Source of the DNA: a virus
DNA length: 64,000 nt
IMG/VR virus record: IMGVR_UViG_3300006076_000003
Coordinates: 22,602 to 86,601 of that record
Reading direction: 5' to 3' (one strand)
Every line of letters begins with the position of its first letter. Positions within the stretch are counted from its first letter, which is position 1. Made by a program: the position numbers and the translations under genes. The notes under the pieces were generated by a model, which saw only the letters and a program-made list of their open reading frames with translations, searched no databases and had not been told where the DNA came from. Below are positions 29,948-40,456 of this stretch, in pieces.

Positions 29948-32900
29948 ATGAGTTTTGAACTAACGAAATCAAATATAAAAGTAGCAAAAAATAATGATGT
30001 AGATGTAATAACAAAAGATTACGTTCTATCAAACGCAACAATTTATTCTAATACATTAAAAGGTGGTATACCAGAATGGTTAGACACTGCAATAACTGCT
30101 GCGATATCAAATGGTACTGTTTCCCTAAGTGAAGCGATAGCAGATTTAAATTCAACTATTGATGCTTTGCAAACAGGTATATCACAATCAATACAATCAA
30201 TACAAAGTGATGTAGAATCAACAAATACTCTAATAACTACTGTAAAAAGTGAACTTAATGACAATATAGCAGCTGTTGCTGATATTGCTAATTCAAAAGT
30301 AACTGAGTCAGAAGCAAGATCTATATCTGAACAAATTGTCGGTTCAAAGTTTAGAGTAGGTAATGAAGATGAAGCAGAAGCTTGGGCTACAAGTCTTACT
30401 GAGTCTTATGCGTCACAAAATCTTGCATATGCACAAACAGTTGATAATATTATAGCAGTACAAAATGACCAACAAATAACACTTAGTGATGTTAATAAAG
30501 TTATTGCAGGGCAATTCCAATTCTGGGGTGGTGAAGATCCAATTACAGTTGGTTGTATAATTTACACAACAGATGATAATGTTCCTGATTGGGGGAATAA
30601 CACAACAACAGATTCATATCTTGATAATGGTGATGGTACTACAAGCCCTTACCAATTGTGGCAATATTTAGGTAAAGGACTTGGTTCTTCTACAAACAAT
30701 TGGCGAAAAATTGATAACATAAATGGTACCTTAGGTGTTGCAAAAAGTCTAGCAACAGATGGCGATGGTAATATCACAGGTTGGGCATATGCTTCTGGTA
30801 GTGGTGGTGAGTCTGAATTTGCTATTCACGCAGACCACTTCTATATTAGTAATTCAGATAACTCAGCAAGACCATTTAATATTGACTCAGATGGTATTCA
30901 TTTTGTAGGTAAAGTTACATTTAGTTCTATAACGGATAGACAAGAATATATTGTAGATCCTATAAATGATTTACAAGATAACAAAGCTACTGTATTTAGG
31001 ACATCTACTGAACCTACCGTTAATGATAATAATTTATCAGTTAATGATTTATGGATACCACCTTCTGATGTTGATGATTATAAAGCTAATGAGATATACC
31101 AATGTACTGATATAGATCCTGTTACATTTGTAAATCTTACAACTATAAATGAAGCTATTAGTAATGTTCAAGTTAATTTACAAAATCAAGTTGATTCGAA
31201 AATAGACATGTACTACCAAGATAATCCACCATATGACAATGCTTCTGAAGAAAATGCTTTAAATGATAGTAGAGTTGGAGATTATTGGTATTGTGGAGCT
31301 ACTTCTGATGATTACACAAAAGGTATAGTTTATAAGTACACAAAAAATAATTCTGACTATACTTGGGAAGTATCACAAGATGTGTCACATGAAGTATTTG
31401 ATATTGCTGATAGTAAAAGAACAATATATAGTAATGCTACTGATGATACACCTAACGGAGAAGTTAATGACTTATGGATACCTCTATCTGGGGATACCGT
31501 TACATTAGATGGTGTTGATATTATTAAGACAAAAGTATATATTTTTTCACCTGACTCTAAATGGATAGTCGCTACTGACTATACTAATAATGACTATGCT
31601 GAAAGTATAGTTAATGGTAATACTCAAATAGATTTAGCACAACATTTAGACTCTTTAGGCTGGGAACAGCGAATTAGTGACTCTGAAGATGCTTTGAGTA
31701 CCCATACAGCAGAAATTGCTGGTTTAGAAGAAACAAATGATGGAGTTGTAAATTCATTTTACCAAACAACTGCTCCTGATTCTGATGTATCAAGCTATGG
31801 GGATTGGTGGGTTGATACTGATGCATCGCCATTAAAAGCTTATAGATATGAAGATTCAGATGGTAAAAATGTTAATACCTTAGACTGGCGTGATAATTCA
31901 GATAGTATTTTAGGCAGAGCATACATCTCGGCTCAAAATGCTCAAGCTACTGCTGATGGTAAGATTGTCTCATTCTTTCAAAATGATGTACCTACTGCTG
32001 AAGGTGTAGGTGATTTATGGGTTGATACTGATGACAATAATAAAACTTATAGAGCTGCTTCAATAGGAGCTAATGAAATAAAAAGTGGTGAATGGGAACC
32101 TATAACTGATAGTAGTGCTTTAAATAACTTTATTTCTACAACTTATACTAATGACCAAATTAATATTGGTAATCAATTAGATAATAAAGCTGAAGCTTAT
32201 TTTCAAAATACTGAACCTTATGCTGCTTCTGATGGACAACCTTCACAAGATGCGGATACTTGGTATAACTCTGATAATGGTGAGTTAAAAGTATTTAGAT
32301 ATGATGCTGATAATCCTGAATGGGTTTTAATTACTGACCCTAAAGCTATTAGTGCTTATCAAGCGGCTCAAAATGCTCAAGCTACTGCTGATGGTAAGAT
32401 TGTCTCTTATACTGGTTCATCAGAACCTACAAATTACTCAGTTGGGGATGTATGGTTACAAGGTTCAAGTGGGGATATATATGTTTGTCAAACAGCTCAT
32501 GATACTTTTAGAAGCTCAGATTGGTTAATTGCTTCAAAGTATACTGACGATACAACTGCCTTAAATGCACAAAACTTAGCAAATGTTGCTTTACAGCAGT
32601 TACCAACTATCGCTATTAAAGCAAATGCTAATGCAAATAATTTAGATGCAGCTAATGGAGAATGTGCTATCTTTGGGTACAACTCAAATGGGGAGATATC
32701 CCATAGTAATATAAGTATATTATTTAATGGTCAAAGAGTAAATTTAGAAGTACAACCTAATAGAGATTTATTTGTAAATACTATTGACACATTTGGTTAT
32801 ATACTCTATATAAGAGATAAGGATGTACTAAAGTACAAAGATGGTGATAACTTAGCTGATGGGGATAGAAATTTTTGGGTTGTGACATATGATAAAGTAA

Positions 32901-35149
32901 GGGGTTGGTTATATGACAATAATTCATATTTAGCACCTTGTAGTGACTACGTTGATTTCTCTACTCTCACAGAGGGTTATGACTATATGTTAGTAGGTGA
33001 CATCAGAACTGGTTATTTAGCAAATCAAGCTCAAGTTGATGCCTATATTGATGGTGGTGGCGATGATTCAGTAAAAGTTGGTGATTATGTTAATGACTGG
33101 ACAACTGAAGCTAATGTATACCAAGAAGCAATAACTTTTGATAGTGTTGAAAATCATTTTGATAAGATGGAAATATTAAAAAACGGTGGTGTTGATTCAC
33201 TATTTAGTAGAGCTTGGAAAGACCCGTTTAATGAAGATAGTTGGACTGTAACGGACAATAATGAAGGAACTATTGCTATTCAAAAAGGATACAATGTATC
33301 AGTAAGCAGTGATGACCAAGACTCACATGACTCTTGGGCAATAAGCACTAAAAAATTTAAGTACGACCCAAATAGCTTATATAAAATAACATTTAAAGGT
33401 TATACAGAAACAGATGGCACACATAACTTTTATGCTGGTGTTATGGGGTTTGCTGCAGATGGAACAACTAAAGTAAATGTTGCTGGTTCTGATGCAAGTG
33501 ATAATCAACACTATATAGCAGCACATAGTGAAGATTTAGTAGATGGTCAACACTTTGAATTTACTGGATACTTTAAAGGTATTGGTACAAGTGATGATTA
33601 CCATTATGATACTGATATATTATATCCATCACCACTAAATTCTGCTGTTGTGTACTTTTCACCAATGGTTGTTGCTGGATATGATGCTGATGTTAATCAA
33701 ACAACATACCTAACAGATGTTCAGGTTGAGATAGTCTCAACAGCTACTATTCAACATGCTTATTCCAATTCACCAAAATTAGATATTAAAATAAACCATG
33801 AAAATTATACTGATAGCGGTACTGGAGAAGCGTATATATATGGTATAAGTGAAGTTGGTAGACCAATTGAAACTGGTTCTGGTGGATATGTTTTATATAG
33901 TAATGAGAAATTGTATATATCAAACCAAAAAATGTATACCAATCTAAAGAATAAAAATGGTTATATTTGTTTTAGAAGAAGTGGGTTTCCTAATGTTGCT
34001 GATAAAACAGTACAAATCGTATTTGCTTACCCTAAATCAAATACTGTATCACAGTGGTACTATGATGCTAATTCAGATACACCAGTATTATTTGATTTTA
34101 CAGATGCAGATTTCTCTGATATTTATGTAATAGGGGAAATGGTTACTTGTGAAACATCAAATGATTGTATTAAGAGTGCCTCTATATGGTTACAAGCTAA
34201 AAAAATAGAAGAAATACATAGGATTGCTAAACAATTTAGTACTGGAACAACAGAAATTAATGGTGATGTAATTACAACAGGAACTATAAAATCAGATAAA
34301 ATGGCAGTAGGACAATCAATTGTATCTGCTAATTTCAACCCACATTCTTCTGATGATGTATCAGACACACCAACAGAAGCAGACTATTATGATGCAATAG
34401 ATGATAGTGTAACACCTGCTGGTTTTAGATTAAAAGCTGGAGCAACTGGAACTTACTCAGACCCGAATATCTATGGTGGTGCTATTAGGGGTAGTAAAAT
34501 ATATTCATCATTATTTATGAATATTAATACCTATGATAAGCCATACTTAAAAAATTTTAGTGGGCATATTCATCCAGGAGCATTTGATGGAGATGCTATA
34601 ACAAGTCTTACTATAAATACGTATATTGTCGATGCTGATCAAAATGGAGATATTGAAAATGGTATTTCACCAACTTACTCATCTAATACAGGTAAGTGTG
34701 AAATTATAACTAATGCCCCATGGTACTATTCCTATAATATAGTTAAAGGACGAACAGCAATTGACAATGATCAAAATTGTGAAGTAAAAATACAATTATT
34801 TAGATATGAAAACATAGATAATACTGGTGATATAAATGTTGTAGCAACATATACATATAAACATAATATAGGTGATGACACGATTGACCAATACTTTACA
34901 ATGACAAATTTAAATATTGTTTTTAGAATTATTATATACTATGATTCTGGAGCGGATTCAGTTATGTATTACCTATATTATATAAATTCTGGAATGATGT
35001 ATGGTATGGCTGGAAACGACTCAAAATATCAAGGTGCATACCAAATATTTATATCAGCTCATTTTACTGATAGTGATGGTAATGACTTAGATGATGGTGA
35101 TACGAATAATTTTATTTCAAACAGATATACAATTGTAACAAATCCGTAA
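29948..35149 (+). CDS. Giant tail/receptor-binding protein, host-specificity J-like modules
   Basis: 1733 aa. The segment IHADHFYISNSDNSARPFNI, then DSDGIHFVGKVTFSSI at about 296-330, is the scheme found near the C-terminus of lambda J-type host specificity proteins. Before it are helical linkers. After it come at least five repeats of a module with [S/N]DLWIP or GDxWVDTD and YKY/TYRA-type strands. AQNAQATADGKIVS occurs twice because a 42-base stretch is repeated exactly. A later FNEDSWTVTDNNEGTIAIQK part looks like a carbohydrate-binding domain. Probable tail tip or long fibre for host recognition. Confidence 0.75.
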   Translation: MSFELTKSNIKVAKNNDVDVITKDYVLSNATIYSNTLKGGIPEWLDTAITAAISNGTVSLSEAIADLNSTIDALQTGISQSIQSIQSDVESTNTLITTVKSELNDNIAAVADIANSKVTESEARSISEQIVGSKFRVGNEDEAEAWATSLTESYASQNLAYAQTVDNIIAVQNDQQITLSDVNKVIAGQFQFWGGEDPITVGCIIYTTDDNVPDWGNNTTTDSYLDNGDGTTSPYQLWQYLGKGLGSSTNNWRKIDNINGTLGVAKSLATDGDGNITGWAYASGSGGESEFAIHADHFYISNSDNSARPFNIDSDGIHFVGKVTFSSITDRQEYIVDPINDLQDNKATVFRTSTEPTVNDNNLSVNDLWIPPSDVDDYKANEIYQCTDIDPVTFVNLTTINEAISNVQVNLQNQVDSKIDMYYQDNPPYDNASEENALNDSRVGDYWYCGATSDDYTKGIVYKYTKNNSDYTWEVSQDVSHEVFDIADSKRTIYSNATDDTPNGEVNDLWIPLSGDTVTLDGVDIIKTKVYIFSPDSKWIVATDYTNNDYAESIVNGNTQIDLAQHLDSLGWEQRISDSEDALSTHTAEIAGLEETNDGVVNSFYQTTAPDSDVSSYGDWWVDTDASPLKAYRYEDSDGKNVNTLDWRDNSDSILGRAYISAQNAQATADGKIVSFFQNDVPTAEGVGDLWVDTDDNNKTYRAASIGANEIKSGEWEPITDSSALNNFISTTYTNDQINIGNQLDNKAEAYFQNTEPYAASDGQPSQDADTWYNSDNGELKVFRYDADNPEWVLITDPKAISAYQAAQNAQATADGKIVSYTGSSEPTNYSVGDVWLQGSSGDIYVCQTAHDTFRSSDWLIASKYTDDTTALNAQNLANVALQQLPTIAIKANANANNLDAANGECAIFGYNSNGEISHSNISILFNGQRVNLEVQPNRDLFVNTIDTFGYILYIRDKDVLKYKDGDNLADGDRNFWVVTYDKVRGWLYDNNSYLAPCSDYVDFSTLTEGYDYMLVGDIRTGYLANQAQVDAYIDGGGDDSVKVGDYVNDWTTEANVYQEAITFDSVENHFDKMEILKNGGVDSLFSRAWKDPFNEDSWTVTDNNEGTIAIQKGYNVSVSSDDQDSHDSWAISTKKFKYDPNSLYKITFKGYTETDGTHNFYAGVMGFAADGTTKVNVAGSDASDNQHYIAAHSEDLVDGQHFEFTGYFKGIGTSDDYHYDTDILYPSPLNSAVVYFSPMVVAGYDADVNQTTYLTDVQVEIVSTATIQHAYSNSPKLDIKINHENYTDSGTGEAYIYGISEVGRPIETGSGGYVLYSNEKLYISNQKMYTNLKNKNGYICFRRSGFPNVADKTVQIVFAYPKSNTVSQWYYDANSDTPVLFDFTDADFSDIYVIGEMVTCETSNDCIKSASIWLQAKKIEEIHRIAKQFSTGTTEINGDVITTGTIKSDKMAVGQSIVSANFNPHSSDDVSDTPTEADYYDAIDDSVTPAGFRLKAGATGTYSDPNIYGGAIRGSKIYSSLFMNINTYDKPYLKNFSGHIHPGAFDGDAITSLTINTYIVDADQNGDIENGISPTYSSNTGKCEIITNAPWYYSYNIVKGRTAIDNDQNCEVKIQLFRYENIDNTGDINVVATYTYKHNIGDDTIDQYFTMTNLNIVFRIIIYYDSGADSVMYYLYYINSGMMYGMAGNDSKYQGAYQIFISAHFTDSDGNDLDDGDTNNFISNRYTIVTNP

Positions 35150-35158
35150 TGATATAAT
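35150..35158 (+). promoter_or_regulatory. Extended -10 promoter before ejection-protein genes
   Basis: TGATATAAT directly after the stop of the 1733-aa gene and 30 bases before the next ATG. Same extended -10 form as at 8827 and 22492. Confidence 0.5.
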
Positions 35159-35187
35159 ATTAATAATAAATGTAAAGGAAAATATAA

Positions 35188-36411
35188 ATGGCAACAGAAA
35201 TAGTATATGAAGAAGTCCCAAAGTTAGATTATATAGATAGATATAAAGAATTAATGGAAGTATCATTAAGTGATGAAAGTGCTTTTTTAGCGGCTAAAGA
35301 AATTATTGAAGATTTAGTTAGCTCTAATGAATTAACAGCAAGAGAAAAAGCAGAAATTGTATCCAAGACAGTTGGTGATATTGCTACGTCTATAACAACA
35401 AATGCTATGCAACTTGCATACCAAGCATCAGTAGAAGAACGCAATGCTAAATATGTTGTAACTAAACTTAGAGAAGATATGCTATTAGCAAAGGGAAATG
35501 CTGATAGAATGGATAAAGAAGTTGAATTAGTACAAGCTCAAAAAGACCAAATTGCAGCAGAAATTATAGCTGCACATGTTAGAAAACAAGAAGTGCAGTT
35601 AAAAATGTTAAGTGAGTATGGTTTAACAAGTATTCCTTCACCAACAGATAACATAGATGCTGCAAATGCTACTGTAAAAGGCAACAATAGTATATATGCT
35701 AAAAAAATAAATTTAGAAGATGCAACAATATATGATAAATGGGCTACAACATATAGACAAAATGGGCATTTATGGTTCAATAGTAATGGTGAAGTATTGA
35801 CATCAGTAGTCGATGCTGGGGACCCAAATGATGAGTTAACAAAAGGACTTATATATAATCAATCAAGAGTAGCTGTAAGACAGTATAATGGCTTTGATGA
35901 TAATATGAGACAACATGTTGTTAATGCATCATCAAGTATGGTGTCAATGATGCTAGCAAATAGTGATGCAGTAGATGCTTCTAAGATTGTTGACGCTTAT
36001 CAAAAATGGTCAACTGGTGTTGAATATCTTAATAATAGAGGCTCAACAGAAGCTCTGCCAGAACTTGCTATTACACTTGTTAATTATGATGAATTTACTG
36101 ATGATGCTATTAGTAATCCCTCAAGTGATGGAATATCAATTGGTGGTTTTTGTACTAATTTCCCAGCTGGAGCAAATATCTATATAAACTTAGTTAAAGT
36201 AGATACAGATGATACAATATTAGATACAGTTTATGACACATCAGAAGTACCTGGTATTGTTGCAATTGATGGTACTTGGACTGCTAAAACACATATACTT
36301 TATAATAAAGCATCAAGTATAAGTAATGGAGATTGGAAAATTGTTGTGTCTATTAAGGATAATTATCTAAGAACAGTAAAAGCATATACAGAGAAACGAA
36401 CTAAAAGCTAA
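35188..36411 (+). CDS. Virion protein with coiled-coil stalk and Ig-like C-terminus, 407 aa
   Basis: Residues about 20-150 are helical and Ala/Glu-rich (AYQASVEERNAKYVVTKLRE, DRMDKEVELVQAQKDQIAAE). Residues about 290-400 are beta-rich with GISIGGFCTNFPAGANIYIN, like bacterial Ig-like (Big) domains that hold onto surfaces. The N-terminal helical layout resembles the 224-aa protein at 28364. It likely forms part of the tail or an internal stalk. Confidence 0.65.
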   Translation: MATEIVYEEVPKLDYIDRYKELMEVSLSDESAFLAAKEIIEDLVSSNELTAREKAEIVSKTVGDIATSITTNAMQLAYQASVEERNAKYVVTKLREDMLLAKGNADRMDKEVELVQAQKDQIAAEIIAAHVRKQEVQLKMLSEYGLTSIPSPTDNIDAANATVKGNNSIYAKKINLEDATIYDKWATTYRQNGHLWFNSNGEVLTSVVDAGDPNDELTKGLIYNQSRVAVRQYNGFDDNMRQHVVNASSSMVSMMLANSDAVDASKIVDAYQKWSTGVEYLNNRGSTEALPELAITLVNYDEFTDDAISNPSSDGISIGGFCTNFPAGANIYINLVKVDTDDTILDTVYDTSEVPGIVAIDGTWTAKTHILYNKASSISNGDWKIVVSIKDNYLRTVKAYTEKRTKS

Positions 36412-38189
36412 TGTATAAAACTTATGACTTTGTTCAACCTCAAATAATGGGTTGGACAACAAGAAATAATTTTGTTAATTTAATACTAAATAAATGGCCT
36501 ACTGTAACAAAGCAGAGTACAAAATGTGATGGTAATGATATAGTACCAGCAGAAGAAGCATTAGTATTTGATAATGTTTTAATATCACACGAAGGTAACT
36601 TTATATCGGATAATGCTAAACTTTTAAAACCATTTGGTATTGATGAGAAATTTGTAAAAGATAAAAAGAAAGAATTTAAAAAAGGTAACATCAAAGATGT
36701 ATATGCCAAATTTTCTAAGCGTGACTTATCTAAAACAAATACATTCATAGAAGACTTAGATTTAATAGCAGAATATTTAAATAACTTTATATCTAATTGG
36801 GATCCATACAATACTTATTTACATAGAAAAATAACATTTGAACAATCTGCAAGATTAATGAATAAGTGTGATAATTGGAGTCATCATTCACCAATACAGA
36901 ATAGGATTGAATTAAGTGAATTATTTTATTACAATGATAATGATATTGTTGATTATATTAAATATATTGATGTGTTATTATATACACCAATTGACGCTAA
37001 TTACAATGTACAAGTAATATACCCAGATACAGAAGTTGATAAAGAAGTAGTTGGACTTGCAACACTACTATCTATTCTTGATACTGACAAAGAGGTATTT
37101 TTTGGTGATGTTAATTTACTTCAAACAGTAATAAATAATGCTAAAGAGTATGGTTTAATTGGTGATATACAATCAGCATACTACTGTGGTAAGGACACTT
37201 ACCAAAGAATATATACTGAATTAGAAATTGCTAAATTTATTTGGACATTTACAGAACCAAACTTAGATGCTAATTCAAAAATTGTAAGAAGATTAGCAAA
37301 TCTATTACAAAATCCAAATAAGTTAATAATAGATCCAGCAATATCTGATAATGATAATCCAGGATTAGTATTTAAAGATGTCCTTGATAAAACAAAAGCA
37401 GAAATAACAGCATTAGGAGAAAGTAAGTTAGAAAACTATATATTTAAATACGAACTTGCAACTAATATTGCTGGAGTTTGTGCTAATGATAATAACAAAA
37501 ATGGTAGAACATATTTGAGATTTGATGTAATGCAAAGTATAGCTCTAAGTGATAAAAAACTATTTACAAAAATAATAACTAATTCCTTTTCAATAGATTA
37601 TACAAGACATAAAGAAACACTATTACAAAAAATAGCTAATTTTATTGTTACAGGACTTGCTGTTGCACTTGCGGCTGTAACAAACGGTGCTTCACTTATG
37701 GTAGCTAAATTAATATTTAGTGTTGAACAAATTGCTTTTCAAAAATTAGGTATGTACAAAGAAGCATTTTATTCTGACCAATTTGTAGAAATTATTGATA
37801 TATACTCTAATATAATAGCAGGTATTAACTTAGTAAATCAAGTAAATGATGTTTCAATTGATGCTTTAGTAGATGCATTAAAAAATGAATTTAAATCTTT
37901 AAAGTTTAGCATTAAGTCATTACCAGATTATATACACTATGCTTCTATTGGGTATAACTACTATGAAACAAATAAATTAAAACATACAATACAAAAAGTT
38001 GAGAAGAAACAGCAACAACTAAATGATTTAGTTGAGCGTACTAATATACATAACAGCGTTAAAAGCTTTGATATTATAGAGAAAAGAAGATATAATAACT
38101 ATTATGCAGAGCAATTAGATCAATTAGACAGTTCATTTTATACTATGACAGGCGGTTCAATAGATAACATGACAAACAAATATTACTAA
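36411..38189 (+). CDS. Putative internal virion protein, 592 aa
   Basis: Mostly helical with many Asn and Tyr. A hydrophobic stretch at about residues 412-433 (FIVTGLAVALAAVTNGASLM) could enter a membrane, and a coiled coil near 520-550 (HTIQKVEKKQQQLNDLVERT) follows. Its start overlaps the stop of the previous gene. Genes at this position in similar phages encode proteins ejected with the DNA; this is a contextual assignment. Confidence 0.55.
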   Translation: MYKTYDFVQPQIMGWTTRNNFVNLILNKWPTVTKQSTKCDGNDIVPAEEALVFDNVLISHEGNFISDNAKLLKPFGIDEKFVKDKKKEFKKGNIKDVYAKFSKRDLSKTNTFIEDLDLIAEYLNNFISNWDPYNTYLHRKITFEQSARLMNKCDNWSHHSPIQNRIELSELFYYNDNDIVDYIKYIDVLLYTPIDANYNVQVIYPDTEVDKEVVGLATLLSILDTDKEVFFGDVNLLQTVINNAKEYGLIGDIQSAYYCGKDTYQRIYTELEIAKFIWTFTEPNLDANSKIVRRLANLLQNPNKLIIDPAISDNDNPGLVFKDVLDKTKAEITALGESKLENYIFKYELATNIAGVCANDNNKNGRTYLRFDVMQSIALSDKKLFTKIITNSFSIDYTRHKETLLQKIANFIVTGLAVALAAVTNGASLMVAKLIFSVEQIAFQKLGMYKEAFYSDQFVEIIDIYSNIIAGINLVNQVNDVSIDALVDALKNEFKSLKFSIKSLPDYIHYASIGYNYYETNKLKHTIQKVEKKQQQLNDLVERTNIHNSVKSFDIIEKRRYNNYYAEQLDQLDSSFYTMTGGSIDNMTNKYY

Positions 38190-38206
38190 ACGGAGGAATA
38201 TATTAA

Positions 38207-38755
38207 ATGGAAAAAAATAGTGCGTTTAACTTAACTTTAGATAACTCATTAAATCAAACACCATATGTTTCAAATGAAGACGTCGTACTAAAGAAATTAT
38301 TTGACGATAGGAATAAAGATTTTAATGAAAGTGCTTTTAGTAGATATCTTAGAATGGGTAAAATTCATACTATTAATGGTCTTAGAGATACACAGGATTG
38401 GGCATCACAATATTTTAAAGACTTAGGACACGATGTTGGTGAAACAGCAGGAACTATTAAAGATGGTGTAGTTGATAATGTTATTAACCCAATAGGTAGT
38501 GCATTTGGAGGTGATTTTACTAATAGTAAAAAAGGTTGGTTTGATGAAATGACACCAGAAGAAAAAAATAAATTTAGATTGGGACTTGGTGGATTTGGTT
38601 TAGGATTAATGGGTGCAATTGACAAACATAATCAAACAAAAGCATTAACGGATTATTATGGTCATATGAATGGAAATTTAGATGCTCAAACAGCTAAAGT
38701 AAATGACCATATCGCACATAACAAAGAAATAAGATCTGCATTTGCAAGGATATAA
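38207..38755 (+). CDS. Putative internal virion protein with Gly-rich segment, 182 aa
   Basis: CGGAGGAATATATTAA-ATG start. A polar N-terminal half is followed by VGETAGTIKDGVVDNVINPI and a Gly-rich hydrophobic stretch at about 126-142 (LGLGGFGLGLMGAIDKHN). Amphipathic Gly-rich segments occur in podovirus inner-core proteins that insert into the envelope. Function not proven. Confidence 0.55.
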   Translation: MEKNSAFNLTLDNSLNQTPYVSNEDVVLKKLFDDRNKDFNESAFSRYLRMGKIHTINGLRDTQDWASQYFKDLGHDVGETAGTIKDGVVDNVINPIGSAFGGDFTNSKKGWFDEMTPEEKNKFRLGLGGFGLGLMGAIDKHNQTKALTDYYGHMNGNLDAQTAKVNDHIAHNKEIRSAFARI

Positions 38756-38758
38756 TAT

Positions 38759-40456
38759 ATGAATAACTCTAACCCATTTTATAATGCACTATCACAATAT
38801 GATAGTTACCTTAAAGAAAAAGGTTTAAGAGAAGCTTTTAACTCAACACCAAAACAAACTAATCCATTTGATTATGATGGAATTGGTGCAGAAGTAAATG
38901 ATGCTTATGAAAAATTAGCTCAACAAGATGCTAAATATAATACTTATGGACCAAGTGATAAAGTACTAAAACTAAACAAAGTTATACAAAGATTTTATAA
39001 TGTAAATAAAGACAGATATTCTAATGAAGATTTTGATAATTATAGAAAACAAACAATTAGTAATTTAGTACAAAAAGGTTATGGTATTGATGATGCTAAT
39101 AAAATATGGAGCACAATAGCAGAACAGAAATTTGGTGATAAGTACACAGATAAACAAGCAGCATTAGATAAACAAAATGCAATTAATGTCTTTAAAGCAA
39201 AATATCCAGGTAATTTGTTAACAAAACTTGTTGGCTCAGGTAGTTCTACTAAAGGTACAAAAGATTATAAAGTTGTCACTAAAGATAATAACTTTGATGC
39301 AGCCTCACTTAAAGAATGGTTATTAGATCCTAAAACACAACATTTAACAGGAGCTACATCTCATGTACCATTTAGTGATGTAGGATTAGCACATTATATC
39401 AGTAATCATTATGGTGGTATACCTGTGGATAATGCTAATTTTATTACTTCTGCTATTCAAGGCCTAAACGAAAAATTGCATGAGAAAGGATTACCTCCTG
39501 TAAATACCCAAACAGCAAAAAATTTATTACTCTCTGCAACTAATACTGGTAAAAAAGGTTATGGAGAATTTAATGGAATAATGTCAAATACATTCAAAGA
39601 GGAAATTAAAACACCTGAAGACCTCTCATTAAGACTTTTAAAAATAATGAATGCTGAAGGATTAAGCAATAATACCAGTGAAAGGAGTCGTAAAAATGCT
39701 GCATCACAAGCTGCAGCAGTTAATAGTTTATTACATAACACACAATATAAAAAAGATTATTCTACCTTAGAAAAAAGATTAAAAGATATTGACAGTAAAA
39801 TAGGAAGTAGGCGTAAAGTTGGTTTTGTTGGTTTAAATGATATCAACAAAATATATGATGGTACTTTTGATAAATTAGATACACCTGAAACACAACCAAA
39901 AGAACAAACTACAAATAAATCAGAAAATACAGCAATATCTGAGATCATTGCAAAAATGGAAAAAGATAAAAAAGATAGAGCAAATGACCCTATGCCTAAA
40001 GATTTAACAGGACAAACAATTTATAATCTATTAGCTCAACTACATAAAAAGAATGGTGAAGATAATATCCCAATTAGATTACCTAAATTTAAAACACAAG
40101 AACAAAAAGTTAACTATGCTAATTTCTTAAAACAACAATTAGGTATACCATCTCAGCCAGAGATTAATTTTAAGACACCTGCAGATGGACAACCAATTCC
40201 AGTTATTAAAGATGAATCAACATCATCTATAAATAATAGTAATAAGCATTTATTTAAAAGTCAAGTTAACAATACAGTTAAAAAATTAATTAATAACTTA
40301 CCACCAGAAGAAAAAGCTAAAGTTAAAGCAATTGCTGAAAATCAAGGAACTTCTATGGTAAGAGCATATAGAATATATGTTTCTACATTAAAAAATGAAT
40401 CAAAAATACCAGCAAGTGATGTTGGAGATCTTGTTGTACTAGGAGGTAAAGGATGA
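38759..40456 (+). CDS. Putative internal virion protein, 565 aa
   Basis: Soluble, Asn/Lys/Gln-rich helical protein (FYNALSQYDSYLKEKGLREA) with an ordered region around residues 190-260 (LKEWLLDPKTQHLTGATSHV, SDVGLAHYISNHYGG), a Ser/Thr/Lys linker, and a helical end (NLPPEEKAKVKAIAENQGTS). It lies within the run of ejection-protein genes and overlaps the next one by four bases. No enzymatic motif is evident. Confidence 0.55.
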   Translation: MNNSNPFYNALSQYDSYLKEKGLREAFNSTPKQTNPFDYDGIGAEVNDAYEKLAQQDAKYNTYGPSDKVLKLNKVIQRFYNVNKDRYSNEDFDNYRKQTISNLVQKGYGIDDANKIWSTIAEQKFGDKYTDKQAALDKQNAINVFKAKYPGNLLTKLVGSGSSTKGTKDYKVVTKDNNFDAASLKEWLLDPKTQHLTGATSHVPFSDVGLAHYISNHYGGIPVDNANFITSAIQGLNEKLHEKGLPPVNTQTAKNLLLSATNTGKKGYGEFNGIMSNTFKEEIKTPEDLSLRLLKIMNAEGLSNNTSERSRKNAASQAAAVNSLLHNTQYKKDYSTLEKRLKDIDSKIGSRRKVGFVGLNDINKIYDGTFDKLDTPETQPKEQTTNKSENTAISEIIAKMEKDKKDRANDPMPKDLTGQTIYNLLAQLHKKNGEDNIPIRLPKFKTQEQKVNYANFLKQQLGIPSQPEINFKTPADGQPIPVIKDESTSSINNSNKHLFKSQVNNTVKKLINNLPPEEKAKVKAIAENQGTSMVRAYRIYVSTLKNESKIPASDVGDLVVLGGKG

